From contig NC_088326.1 in assembly GCF_910592395.1 (NCBI RefSeq), positions 6,393,001 to 6,457,000 of the forward strand: DNA of 64,000 nt. Reading direction: 5' to 3'. Source of the DNA: Lineus longissimus. Taxonomy: Eukaryota > Nemertea > Pilidiophora > Heteronemertea > Lineidae. The notes under the pieces were generated by a model. The model was not told the origin of the DNA. It ran no database searches and saw nothing but the letters and a program-made list of their open reading frames with translations. Shown here one piece after another: positions 33,659-45,685 of the stretch (within the stretch, counting starts at the first letter, position 1; each line of letters opens with the position of its first letter). The translations under genes were made by a program, and so were the position numbers.

Positions 33659-34150
33659 GCACTTTTTAAATGTCACTGTCGTAGACCCCAGCTGATTGGA
33701 TACTACTTTTCGAGTAAAACGCACATTTTAAATGTCACTGTCGTAGACCCCGGCTGATTGGATACTACTTTTCGAGTAAAACGCACATTTTAAATGTCAC
33801 TGTCGTAGACCCCGGCTGATTGGATACTACTTTTCGAGTAAAACGCGCATTTTAACTGTCACTGTCATAGACCTCGGCTGATTGGATACTACATGTACTT
33901 TTCGAGTAAAACGCACATTTTAAATGTCACTGTCATAGACCTCGGCTGATTGGATACTACTTTTCGAGTAAAACGCACATTTTGAATGTCACTTTCGTAG
34001 ACCCTGGCTGATTGGACATACTTGTTTTCGAGAGAAACGCACTTTTTAAATATCACTGTCCGAGACCTCGGCTGATTGGATACCAGTTTTCGAGAGAAAG
34101 GCACTCTTTAAAATGCCACGGTCCCAGACCCCGGCTGATGGATAGTGTTG
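33659..34150. repeat. 62-bp satellite array, about 8 copies
   Basis: The unit contains AAATGTCACTGTCGTAGACC, GGCTGATTGGATACTAC and TTTTCGAGTAAAACGCAC. Copies begin near 33659, 33721, 33783, 33845, 33911, 33973, 34036 and 34100. Divergence rises toward the right end. The units are contiguous with no variable spacers, so it is not a CRISPR array. Confidence 0.9.
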
Positions 34151-34977
34151 TGTTATGAATGTTTTTGGTCACCCTGTGCAGGACCCCCATGACCCCGGAG
34201 AATTTGTCGGTTCTCAAACATTGTCAAAAGGATGATGGCGAGACAACCACACTCAGTCTATTAAATGGATTGGGATTTATTATTTCTGGGATTCGGCATA
34301 TGTCTACCAACACCAACACCAATACCGGTACTGCCCCTATCAAATGATCTGCGACCCACGGTCAAAGTGGAACGAAAGTCCATCACCACGGCTCTTACAG
34401 TCCATAAGCAAACTCGCACAGTGCCGAAATTAAAATTCAATTTCAGACACTGGAATTGGTAAAATTCCGCCATCTTGGATATCGGCATCCTGAGATTCAG
34501 GTGTTTTCAACACTGCGTCACCACCACTTCAAACTCCAAAGTCTTATCCAGGCCTAGTAAGTGCCACCTTCTTTCATAAAATGGCTTGTTTTATAAATAA
34601 ATAACAAAATATGATCTTTGTAAATAAAACCCGAGATGTTCTGGTGTGTTTTTACGTGAATTTATTGCAAACTATCAATGCAGCGTAGTGCAGTCATCGT
34701 GTTCTCGGGCGTAGTGGTGATGCGATAGCCTCTTTGCAATTGTAAAGATTCTTTACATTTCCACATGCGCGGTACTGCTTTTCAAGATGGTGGCAATTTA
34801 GCAGTGCTAGAGCCGTTGTTTAGGAACGACATCAGCGCCTCTAGTGTCAAGATTGAGTCCATAAGGTCGACTCCCGGTACAAAATAAGATAAAACTCCAT
34901 GTCAATGGTCGTAATCACAAAGAATTTCTAGGCCTGGTGCACATTGATAGATATCGCTAATTACCCCAGCAGTAAAA
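34151..34977. other. non-coding
   Basis: No supported feature. Confidence 0.4.
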
Positions 34978-35588
34978 TAGGCCTAGATAGTGACCCGGGT
35001 CGCTACGTAGCGATTGTTTGGAGATAGCTTTGTCCCGCTGTAACATCTGTGGTTGTTCCCCATGTTTCAGTGTTTCCAAACAATAGGCAGCTAGAGAGAC
35101 CATGACTTTTCAATAGGGGGGATACACAGAAAAACTCGTCAATCTATTTTTGAGCGTTCCCAAACAATGAGGGGAAACACTCAAAAACAGAAACACTCAA
35201 AAACATTACACCGGGGCGCTACGTAGTGGCCCGGTGTGCAAGGGATAGTAGTCCTAGGGCTGATAGTCCGTGTAACAATAGCCCGCATTGCTAAATGTTT
35301 TGGTTAGGGTTAGCGGTACAATAGATCATGCTGCTTAATTGATCAAATACAATGCTACCGGACTATGGCTCCAGGGGGACTATATCCGCTGTCACACCGG
35401 GACAGATTGTTTGGAGATAGCATTGTCCCGGGGCGCTACGTAGCGGCCCGGGAAGGGTAGGATGGTGTTGGCGTTATACCGGGCCGCTCCGTGATAGGTT
35501 GTCGGGAGATTGCGTTGTACCGGGGCGCTACGTAGCGGCCCGGGTAGGGTTGGATGAAGTTTGCATTATACCGGGCTGGTCCGTGATA
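34978..35588. repeat. GC-rich repeats built on palindrome CGCTACGTAGCG
   Basis: The 12-bp perfect palindrome occurs at 35001, 35434 and 35526, with a one-base variant at about 35216. The last two lie in a 92-bp tandem unit (35408-35588) that also shares GTTATACCGGGC and GTCCGTGATA-like text. GC content is much higher than in the flanks. Confidence 0.75.
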
Positions 35589-35784
35589 TGTTGTTAGGAG
35601 GTTGCGTTATTGTTATGATATTACCTATTACTCGTTATACTAACCATACTAACCGTATACCTTATATAGCTTGCTAATCATCACGTGACCTGTATCTTTA
35701 TATATCTTAGTTACTTTAATAAACTGGCTTATACCTGTCGACCGTTGTGCGTGTTGCATCTATGCCTGAGCAAGAAACAGAACA
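35589..35784 (+). repeat. candidate 5' LTR of second Ty3/Gypsy element
   Basis: The segment ends ...AGAAACAGAACA and is followed at 35785 by TGGTGACAGAAGTGG, a typical primer-binding site. It contains TATATAGC and AATAAACTGG. No 3' LTR exists in the window, so the left boundary is a guess. Confidence 0.5.
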
Positions 35785-35853
35785 TGGTGACAGAAGTGGT
35801 CACTCTTCGACGATCATAACGTTCTTAGGGTGGACTATCAGTATTAATGGACT

Positions 35854-38640
35854 ATGTCATCCGATGACGAGACAGAGGAGGAAAACACGGGCCCACAAAT
35901 AGTCATGGCAGAACGTCCGAATCTCAAGCCGCCGGCACCTCTTGCTCTAACGGGGAATATTTCGGCGAATTGGAGGCGATGGAAGCAGAAATTTACGATA
36001 TTTCTAACGGCATCACGGATAACGGAGGAACCTATCAAGGTCGCTCTTCTTCTCCACTCAATCGGAGATGAAGGACTGGAAGTTTTCAATTCATTTGGAT
36101 TACCTGATGATGTCGAATACGCCCCGCTTATTAAAAAAATCGAGGTATATTGCACGCCTCAGAAGAATGTAACATTTGAACGCCATAGATTCAATTCAAG
36201 GATACAGCAGGAAGGCGAGTCCTTTGACTGTTTCCTCACGGATATAAAAATAAAAGCCAAGGACTGTGAATTTGACACTCTAAGAGACTCCTTAATAAAG
36301 GATCGCATTGTATTTGGCATACGAATGGATCGCACGAGGGAACGTCTGCTTAGGGAGAAGGAACTCACCCTCACCAAGGCGATAGATATATGCCGGGCAG
36401 CTGAGTTAACCAAGGAACAGATGAGTTCGCTGTCTAACGGACAGCAGCGTGATGAACAGACTGACAAAACAGTAAATGCAGTAGGCCGACAAGGATACAA
36501 CAAAGCCGCCTCGGGTTATCATAACCAATCAACGTATAAAGGCAGCGGCCCCAAGTGCGGGAATTGCGGGACTTTTCATCAACCACGGCAATGTCCTGCC
36601 TATGGCAAACAATGCAAGGGTTGCAAAAGGCTAAATCACTTCATCCGCTGCTGCAGGTCAACCAATAAACCAGTCCACAGCGTAGAGGAGGAGGACGATG
36701 ACGGTACGTACGAGTCTTTGTTCATTGGCAGCATCAATCAGTTAAAGGGAACAGACGAGTCTGATCAACAATGGCTAACGAAACTGAAAATGGGTCAGCG
36801 GCAGGTTTTCGTGAATTTGAAGATAGATACGGGAGCACAGGCCAACGTGCTGCCGTATAACCTATTCAAGCGGATCTGTAACAAACGAGATCTCATAAAA
36901 ACGAAAATACGGTTAACCACTTACGACGGAACACAGCTACCGGTGGCAGGGAGTTGCAGGATTCGATGCATATACAAGGATAACACGTTTTACGAGGATT
37001 TCGTAGTAGTGGACAAACGCAGTGATCCGGTCCTCGGGCTTTGCACGTCTGTCAAGATGAATTTGCTTCAACGTATCGATGCGCTTAATAGGCCTACGTC
37101 CGATAGTGAATGCATACTCGACGAATATAAGGATATATTCGAAGGTCTTGGTTGTCTAGATGTGCCAGAGCATCATATTGAAATTGATCCATCAGTAAAA
37201 CCAGTGATTCATGCGCCGAGGAAATTTCCCATTGCAATGCGGGATAGATTCAAAACTCAACTTGATCGATTGGTTGGTATGAATGTGCTCAAAAAAGTGG
37301 ATGAGCCCACTGATTGGGTAAATTCAATTGTGTTAGTTGAAAAATCAGATAAATCGCTACGTATTTGTTTAGATCCGAAAGATTTAAACACTGCTGTGAA
37401 ACGGGAGCATTTTCCATTGATCACATTGGATGAAATAAGCACTAAACTCGCTGGGGCGAAGTACTTTACTGTTCTTGACGCGTCCAATGGATTCTGGCAA
37501 CAAAAGTTGGATACGGAAAGTTCTATGCTCACAACATTCAACACATGTTTTGGGAGATATCGCTTTCTCCGTCTTCCGTTCGGAATCTCCTCGAGTGCTG
37601 AAGTGTTTAATAAAGCAGTGACGCAAATTCTGGAAAATTTGGAGGGAGTCATCAGCTACATCGACGATTTGTTAGTCTGGGGACGCACGAAAGAGGAACA
37701 CGACGAGCGACTTAGGAAAGTATTGGATCGCCTACGGGAGAAGGGGTTAAAGCTCAATAGACGCAAATGCAGAGTTGGACTCTCAGAGGTTGTTTACATA
37801 GGAGGATTACTAAGCGCAGATGGGGTCAAACCGGACCCGCAGAAAGTACAAGCAATCGTGGATATGCCTCAACCAGATTGCAAGGCCGCATTACGCAGAT
37901 TTCTAGGATTAGTAACATACTTTGGAAAGTATTTGCCGAACTTGTCAGACATTACGTCACCGCTCAGGCAGCTTCTTCCAGAAGATGCTGAGTGGGCTTG
38001 GCTGAAACAGCAGTCCGATGCTGTAGCGCAATTAAAAACAATGTTGACAACAGCACCAACGCTGAAATTCTATGATGTAACAAAACCAGTGACATTGACA
38101 GTTGATGCATCTCAGAAAGGACTAGGTGGCGCCATTTTGCAAGATGGGGCACCGATAGCTTATGCGTCAAGGGCATTAACGCCAACCGAACAGCGTTATG
38201 CCCAGATTGAAAAAGAAACATTAGCAGTTGTGTTTGGGTGCGAGCGTTTCCACCAATTCTTATATGCGCGGAATTTTGACGTCGAATCAGATCACAAACC
38301 ACTTGAGTCAATTCTTAAGAAACAACTTGGGCAGGCACCGCCCAGAATTCAGAGATTTCTACTGAGGTTGCAAAAGTACACTTTCAACTTGCGTTTTGTG
38401 CCTGGTAAGGAAATGTATGTAGCTGACGCGTTAAGTCGAGCATACTTGGAGGACTCAGATCGTGATAATGAACTCTCACAGGAAGCCCAATTACAAGTTC
38501 ATGCGCTAGTGTCTAGCTTACCAATAACCGCAGGAAAAGCTGATGAGCTAAAACGTGAAATACAAACTGACTCTGAATTGCAGACATTGTATAAAACTAT
38601 AGAATCAGGTTGGCCGGAAAATTGTTCTGAAGTTCCAGAT
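35854..38640 (+). CDS. Ty3/Gypsy Gag-protease-RT-RNase H, truncated before integrase
   Basis: ATG at 35854, about 929 residues, no stop. Gag-like region about 30-190 (WRRWKQKFTIFL), Cys/His knuckles from residue 235 (CGNCGTFHQPRQC and CKGCKRLNHFIRCC), protease IDTGAQANVLP (Asp about 325), RT with YIDDLL (Tyr 602), RNase H with TVDASQKGLGG and PGKEMYVADALSRA. After the residues that normally link RNase H to integrase (LYKTIESGWPEN), the text changes at about 38640 into a kinase. Integrase and the 3' LTR are missing. Gag and Pol share one frame here, unlike the 1.3 kb element, so this is a separate lineage. It is cut short by deletion or recombination but otherwise intact. Confidence 0.9.
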
Positions 38641-39502
38641 GTCGTGATACTTGTCCTGAAGGAAGCTAGGCTTATTTGTAGCCACAGACATGACAACATC
38701 GTCAAGTTCTTAGCCTTTAATGAACGATCTTCGTCGATGCTGCTGGAGTTCATGGAGTTCCAGTTCCAGTTGCTATCGATTGACAAGCAGCCTATAAACA
38801 ATCTTGGGGAACTTCTACAGGAATGTGACGATCTATGTGATTTCGAGAACTTCGAGCATATGCAGGGCTTTATCATGAAGGATGTTATATCAGGATTGGC
38901 CTATCTACACAGAAGCAATGTTGTGCACAGGGACTTAAAACCTGACAACATCCTTGTGTCCAACCAACATTTTTTAAATCCAGGTTCCTGCACGAAAGAC
39001 CTGTGGAATACATGTCCAGTGATTGCGAAGCTGACAGATTTCAGTGAGGCTCGGTCAGACCTCATACAAACGTTTCAACTATCGCGGAATACTCGAAAGC
39101 TTGTCCGAGGATCAGCGGCTTTTATGGCGCCGGAGGCCCTGCTGGAGACCCTTGTCACTGCAAATTTAGGAGATTTGAAGAGAATGGACATCTGGTCATT
39201 AGGCATGGTTGCACATTCCATGTGCAATCCAGACTCAAGCTTCCCTTACTGGAAGGAAGTGGAAGAATCAGGAGAAATGAATCAAAGGAAATCTCTGGAA
39301 CGTCACATGATGAAGAAAAGGCGACCATGCAATCTTCCGAAATATGAACTGACCCGGAAAAGATATTGGGATCCGGTTCATGAGGTTTTCCTGATTTGCT
39401 CGGTATTTGACTCAAAGGAAAGGCCGAGTATTGAAGATGTTCAACGAATCTTCAGCAGAAAGATTACTCCTAAGCCTGAAACAGATGACGATAGAGGAAC
39501 CG
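38641..39502 (+). CDS. protein kinase catalytic domain fused in frame to the retroelement ORF
   Basis: The reading frame continues from RNase H into a eukaryotic-type kinase. LKEARLICSHRHDNIVKFLAF is the alpha-C helix with its Glu. LAYLHRSNVVHRDLKPDN holds the catalytic Asp (residue 1027 of the ORF) and Asn, LTDFSEAR holds the metal Asp (1062) with DFG changed to DFS, and GSAAFMAPEALLE is the APE motif. DIWSLGMV and KERPSIEDVQRI complete the C-lobe. The Gly-rich loop and the Val-Ala-Ile-Lys strand are absent, replaced by retroelement sequence, so this exon alone should not bind ATP normally. It ends at a donor ACCG|GTAAGT (39503) in phase 1. Probably the first native exon(s) of the gene were lost to, or lie upstream of, the retroelement. 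Confidence 0.88.
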
Positions 39503-40482
39503 GTAAGTTGCTATTCATCAAAATTCCCATTTTACATTCTACCATTCAAACACAGCGGTTATCTTCCCCATTTATCTCTTGGTAGGAGCTTCTGTACACA
39601 TGTACATCAGCTCTTTTTACCGTCCACCTAATTCCAGGGGCCTGACATGCTGTGCTGGGTACTTGGTGAAAGTGGTTGGTTGACTTTGGTGATCCGTAAT
39701 TTTGGCATGTGCAGGTTTAACATTGCAGCACCCACCTTATTTTCTGAAGGAAGTCAGCCACGGGGGTGTGGCACTGGGGTCTTTATCTCCATAGACAGTC
39801 ACTATTGTTTTGGTGGCAGAGGGACCCATGCCATCCTATTCCTCTGACATACATAGTAGGACACGCAGATGCAGGGTCCATATGCCTTGATGCTCAAGAT
39901 AGGCTGGTACTATAGCAACTGAACAAGTGCGACCTCCTCTCTAAAATAGACACTCTCAGCGATCAAATTCACACAAGGGTATGCAATTATCTGTGGTTTT
40001 TCCAAACATTTTGTTCTGAAAATGAATCACATCGCGGATACTATAGGAAGTGATACGATAAACGGTATTTATGGGTGGTACATCTCCGCAAAATTAGACG
40101 TTCCCTCTCAATAAACAAATCACTAGGTATAGCTTAATCTGAACGCGTCCATAACTCAAATAAACGTTAGGTGACGCACTGCTAGTTTTAACAACGGAAA
40201 GAGAGCAATGTAAACAGCCTGAATTGGAACTTACAATCAAAACCTCTGTCCATGCAATGCACCGAGAAGAAGCATGTTTCAAACAACCAGCCAGGATGAA
40301 AGACTAGCTGGAATTTGGGTGGCGCCACTGTATTTTCCCCCAGCTCCTTCAGTATTGAACCCTTGGAACCAACACGTATATCATATTTCTCAATTGAAAC
40401 AGTCTAGTCAGTGATTGTACATGTACATGTATGTTCCATGTTGCATAAATGATAGATAGCAATACATTCATTTCATTCATAG
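39503..40482. other. intron
   Basis: Between donor 39503 and acceptor 40481-40482 (CATTCATAG). Nothing else recognised. Confidence 0.6.
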
Positions 40483-42576
40483 AACATGAGATGACATCAA
40501 GCCACCCTAATGGAGAATCAACCGGTAGTCAACAGAATGCAGACAATCTTCGACTAGAATTGGACTCGACAGACATTAGCAAGGTCGACCACCAAAAGTA
40601 AGCCTTTCCTAGGGGTTATCTAATTTTGAAAAATTGATTATATTTTATTTAACATTAAGCCAACTTCTCAGAGTTTTGTTATTTTCTGGTCATCCTAGAA
40701 AATAACTAAGTGGTCAAAGTCTGGTTCTTTTCTGATAGCCTACTTAAAAAACAGTACCGTATAAAGAAAAGAAAAAATTCTAATTTCAGATTGTCAGAGC
40801 CTAATGTTGATGAAGACCATCAAGGAAGTCGCAGTGCTGAAAGTGTGTCAACCGGCAGTGGAAGTTTAAGAGAGGTAAGGAAGATTGGCCATTTACCTAC
40901 TAGGCGTAGTTGCCATGAAATGAATTTGCGGCTTGATTTCCACACCTGATCATAAATTTTGTTTGCTCTCAAATTGTGCACAATCATTTGTATCTGTATG
41001 GTCAGTGACAATTCATGAACACTGTGGTCAACTACACATAGACGCTAGGCGTTTACCGCATAGTTGAACTTCCGAAAGCAGATGCTATATTTGTCAAAGC
41101 ACATTTTGGTTGCCTTTGCTGCCCAAATCAATCAATTAACACCGGGGTCTCGATTTTTTTATACTGGGTAACCAATTCTTTATCTTGCGTGACATTCTTT
41201 AAGTCATTCTATCTTGTAATAAATTCTAAACGCGATGTAACCCTTGCGTTGAAAAAAAGGTCTGTCTTTGGAGAAATAGGGACATTTCCAGCATTCAGTC
41301 CCAAAGGGAAGAATTCAGGTACAAATGAAACATTTTATTGTGGGAAATTGTGTGAAGTTTGAAGGTTTTGCTGAGATTTGAGGCAGAAAATGTAAAGAAT
41401 CTTTAAAAGTCGTACACCCTAGACGCCATCAACTTTTGTCTAACTTCACAACACAATGCACTCGATTCACTGCAAGTAAGCAAGTCGGAATTGCGTCAAT
41501 GCGAGTGAACGCCTGGCAAGTATCTGTACGTTGACCACAGTGATAAATCTTACACCAGTGTACATTTATATTATGTTATCATTTTTAATTCATTGTGAGA
41601 GACATGCAATATTTCACTGAATAAGCTCTGCTTTAAAGGTCACACGAAAATCGTACAAACTTTTGTTAGAAGTCCGTCTATCCACTTGGTGGACATCCTT
41701 TCAACAAAATAGTGCGCCAACTTCAGACATTGGCCCCAAGTATTGGTAAATTGGTCACATAATTTATTTTTAAGGACAACAATGACTTTGAAGAAATACC
41801 GGACGTCATCCATCAGCCTAGACAAAGACATGGACGAAAGCCTTATCAAGTAACGTAAGTACAATACGTAAACCTATTAGCCAATCTCAGCTGATCTGAA
41901 AATATGATCGATACCGAAATGTGACCAACGCCCTTGCAATTGGCTCACCGATGGTATGATGTCAGATGATTCATGGGTTGGCCACCAGGACGAAAGGTCA
42001 AAGATGAAAATTTGCATTTTCTCCTTTACGGGTCCGAAGAATAGGAGAAAAAATATGATAATGTACTTCTACTAATGGTACATCGCATATCCTCCGATTT
42101 TTTATTTGACCTAAAACTTTAGAACAGAATATATACGATTACTCACGAAAAATTTGAAAAATATATGGTACTTGGTAGGTTTTCCAATATTTATAGCAAA
42201 GGTACAATATCCTCCGCATTTAAATTCTTTCGACCTAATTTTCCAGGTCGCAGGGTCAAGGTCAGATAATTTTGTCCTTAAATGTCCTTAGACAACTCTG
42301 CCGCCCATGGCAAAATGAAGTACAGTTGGTTCAATGTTAATTCTGGATTTATTCCAACTTAAATGTGCCAACTCGTAAAGTTGACCATTTGTCCATCAGA
42401 CGTCCTGTTTATTAAATTAACCCTATTTTTCCTCCTCCTGGCTCCTCAAATAGAGGGGGTAGACCCAGAGACTGTACACCGCACCTTATTCAGTATTCTT
42501 TAGCATACCAAATTTTGTTTCTGCTTTCAGAAAGTCACTAACAACTGTGCCACATGAACCAAAAGACCAAATATCG
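40483..42576 (+). CDS. four small linker exons of the kinase-peptidase-transposase gene
   Basis: Predicted exons 40483-40597 (115 nt), 40790-40874 (85 nt), 41775-41854 (80 nt) and 42531-42576 (46 nt) each have a pyrimidine-rich AG acceptor and a GTAAG or GTGAG donor. Starting from phase 1 at 39502, the phases run 2, 0, 2, 0 with no stop. The encoded text is Ser/Asp/Glu-rich and disordered (for example SAESVSTGSGSLRE and DNNDFEEIPDVIHQ), as expected for an interdomain linker. Intron 41855-42530 holds a degraded repeat (GGTCAAAGATGAAAATTTGC-like) related to the 50.3 kb repeats. The joins are predictions, but the consistent phase is strong support. Confidence 0.7.
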
Positions 42577-43592
42577 GTGAGTAAGATATTTCATTTGTTT
42601 GTGGTCTTTTCTTCCTTTTGAAAGGAGCAGTGTATGTGTTGCAGAAAACTGTAAATGAGAGGGCCGCTATTTAGAAAAACCCATAGGGCACCTTGATTGA
42701 CAGTTGAAGACTCATGACATTTACCATTGACCATCTACTCTTAGAGTATAGAAGGCGTCAAGTGTGGCCTGAGCTGGATTTGAAACGTTATTTTAGGGGC
42801 CTAAATGTTTGGTTCATAAATAGACTAATAAGAGATGACAAGAGCAATGCAGGGTGTGGCTTATGCCCCCGACCTGGTCCAGAAAAGATGTGCTTTTCTA
42901 AAGAAGACAAATGTAGACTATGTTATGTCCCATCATTAGATGCATCCAACACGAACATTTGGTTGAGCTGTTTCCAATGATTAGGGAGAAATTGCACTGA
43001 CTTTGTTTCCACATCTAACCCTGGTCCTCTTGTGGCCAAACGATGGATCGTACAAGACCGAAACTTAGTGTCCAAGTCAATGTTGTTACCTAGAGGTACA
43101 TATGTATCAAATTTGGTCTCAATAGCTTCATTGGTTGTAAAGAAATGAAACTTCAATTCAAATTCAAATTCGTAAATTCAAGTACACTTTGACCTCTGTG
43201 ACCTTGAAAAGTAGGTCCATTAGATGGCGGATATGGTGCAAAGCTATTGTGTCACACATGTGTTGGACAGGGTCAGAGCTGGCTGTTTACCGTCCCTTTC
43301 GGGGTGGTCGGGTCTGAAGGGGTTAAGAGTACTTTAAGGTTGATGATATCAGATTGCGACTGCCCTGCTTCAACTGGCGATTCCTTGCTAGAGATGGTGA
43401 CCATGAATGACTCTGGTGTCAGATACATCCTCCCTGAGGCCGAAAATTCCTGTAGATTGCACTTGAAATTGCCACCATATGAGAATCATACAATATTCGC
43501 CATCACTTAAAGCAGCAGTGTACTGCCTGAAGTTATGCTGGTGACAAATTAGTCAGTTTGTGCTTGAATTTTTATTCTATCTCTTTTTGCAG

Positions 43593-44223
43593 GATGATGA
43601 GGAGGGATATGCAGTATTGGGAGACTTCCACCAGGCCTCTGACTTGATATTTAATGATGCATTTGCCGGTTCTCAGTGCACTTCCATGAGTGTGATGGCA
43701 ATTGTACTTGCCCTTCTCAAACCACCTGAGAATTGGACGAAGTTTACTCTTCACCAAGTGCTCATTGCGGGACACCGGGCACATGCGGAAGCACTGGAAC
43801 GTCTCGGATGGCCAGAGAATAGGACAGACTTGACAGTAGATATTGATGAGATTTCCGAGATCCAGACTGGTACTCTAGATGAACAGCACATACAAGCCAA
43901 CATTGGTGTGTTAACAGAGCCACAATTCGGTATGGAGATGAAGGGTTTAATCAATGAGCAGGTGCAGGAGGAGGCGGATGTTTCACACGTGCTGAGAGTT
44001 GGTGACCGATCCAACGCAATATTGCCAGGACGGAATGGAGCATGGTTTGTTTTTGACAGCCATGCCTGCCAAGCAAAGGGCATGTCCGACCCAGATGGAA
44101 GTGCAGGTTTGATAGTATTCCGATCGAAACAGAAGCTCATTCAACACCTCACAAGACGATATCCTGATGACGGGCAGCAGATAGATCTGTTCAAGGTTAA
44201 TGTGCATAGTTTGGCAGAAGAAG
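43593..44223 (+). CDS. papain-like cysteine peptidase exon (C76/herpes-tegument DUB-like)
   Basis: Acceptor CTCTTTTTGCAG (43581-43592) and donor GTGAGT (44224). It enters in phase 0 and leaves in phase 1, 210 codons. Near the start GSQCTSMSVMAIVLALL offers the candidate nucleophile Cys (TGC 43677) at the head of a hydrophobic helix. Later NGAWFVFDSHACQAKGM gives Asp-x-His (GAC 44055, CAT 44061), then SAGLIVFRSKQKLIQHL. This Q-C ... strand-D-x-H layout is that of papain-fold deubiquitinating peptidases of the herpesvirus tegument type (MEROPS C76), relatives of which I recall from Helitron- and other transposon-encoded proteins. Ubiquitin-chain cleavage is an inference. It lies between kinase and transposase in the predicted gene. 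Confidence 0.7.
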
Positions 44224-44648
44224 GTGAGTAATTGTCAAGAATGGAATGAGTGGTGGTCAATGAAGTGATAACGATTTACCATATAGTTTTTTAAACACTG
44301 GTAATAAATGGATTAAAAACGCAGCACACTGCAAAATCTAGCTTGCAGCTATTAATTGAAAGGGGATGTACAAATATACTAAAATTGCACCAATAATCAT
44401 CGTGATGAAGAAACAAAGAAAAGTTCCAACTCTGACTAGGACTCTAAATCCACGACTTCGACAACACTGCCTCGCACGAATGTACCAACGCCTTAGCCCT
44501 CTGAGCTAAATCGCCATTCTTAAAAAGAATGGTCATTTATTGTCGAGGCAACCATTTTCAGTTGACTAAGGTGTCTTTCAACCTAAGACGGTAGGCCTAT
44601 CAAAAGAAAACCTTTTCAGAATTCTCAACAGAAACCATTTGCTTTCAG
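44224..44648. other. intron with tRNA-like SINE remnant
   Basis: On the minus strand, 44430-44516 contains a tRNA A-box-like TTTAGCTCAGAGGGCTAAGG but a poor B box, so it reads as a SINE or tRNA pseudogene. Confidence 0.45.
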
Positions 44649-44711
44649 TTATTGGTCGTAGAGATGACAGAAATGAAGGAAACTGCAGCAAGAGAGATGA
44701 AACATCACCTG
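44649..44711 (+). CDS. cassette exon A (63 nt), duplicated
   Basis: Acceptor TTTGCTTTCAG and donor CACCTG|GTAAG. The length is a multiple of three, so it can be included or skipped without changing frame (phase 1 in and out). It is nearly identical to exon B at 45335, including about 25 nt of upstream intron. Confidence 0.6.
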
Positions 44712-45334
44712 GTAAGATTATTTTTTGTTTTAGATTTAGATTTAGATAGCATTTTTGATGTTAACATGAAAACCTGGAACGTCCCCTGTCTTTGGTTGAT
44801 GGTACCACAGAAAATTTGCGTCTGTCAGACCGCCTGAGATAGAAGATGGAATAAATAAAACAACATGGGTGTCTTCCCTACCTTTGACGAAGGTGTCCCA
44901 TAAAATTCATGTCCACGAAAAAGAGCGGTTCTAGAAATTAAGATTCAAACACTAAGATGGTTGCCTGGCCGACATCTTGGAATTTGGGTCGGAACCCAGT
45001 CAAAGATACCACAAACAATTTTAAAGTCTAATGGGCCACGGGTTCTTTTTAAAGGTCAGGTTCTTTTTAAGGTCGGAATTCATAAACTAAGACGGCTACC
45101 AGGCGGCCACTTCGGATTTTGAATTGGATACAAAATCAGTATGTAATTTACATTTAGGTAGTCGATGGGATGCCTAAAAACTGAAGTAGACATGCTGGAT
45201 TACTTCACTTTTGGGCAGAGGGTGAAAGTGAAGGCTGAAAATTGATAGGGAACATTCAATGTGCTAGGGCAACACCCCATAGAAATTTCCGGTGGGGTGC
45301 CTATGATTTCTCAACAGAAACCATTTGCTTTCAG

Positions 45335-45412
45335 TTATTGGTCGTAAAGATGGAGGAAATGAAGCAAACTGCAGCAAAATATATGAAACATCACCTGGCT
45401 TTGTCAAAACAG
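45335..45412 (+). CDS. cassette exon B (78 nt), duplicated
   Basis: Same acceptor and first 63 nt as exon A with seven substitutions, extended by 15 nt to the donor ACAG|GTAAC. Also a multiple of three. Both cassettes are open in the phase that links the peptidase exon (ends in phase 1) to the transposase exon. Confidence 0.6.
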
Positions 45413-45685
45413 GTAACATTCTTTTTGTTATGATTTTTGCCACATAGCACTCTTGTTGTTAACCCTTTCAGTGTCGATGTCAACCAATTTCCAGCCCTTT
45501 GACCCTGACCAGAAAATGGACGTGGGGACATGTTTTTCACCCCCAGTGCTGCCACCAGTCGCAGTGGAAACAGGCCTTAATGCCAGCGTCAGTGAATTAC
45601 ACCGATTGTGCAACTGGGCCCGGTAGTTTAGGCAGGGCCTGCTTACCTACCTATAGTTCTTATCATATAAGTTCACTTTTTTCAG

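Noticed and set aside
33659-34150. CRISPR-like array
   Set aside because: Units are contiguous 62-bp copies with no variable spacers, in a eukaryotic genome.
43247-43510. 87-residue ORF upstream of the peptidase exon
   Set aside because: Inside an intron by the phase-consistent model; no recognised domain.
45499-45685. N-terminal extension of the transposase ORF
   Set aside because: It lies upstream of a strong acceptor at 45684-45685 and has no family-like sequence.
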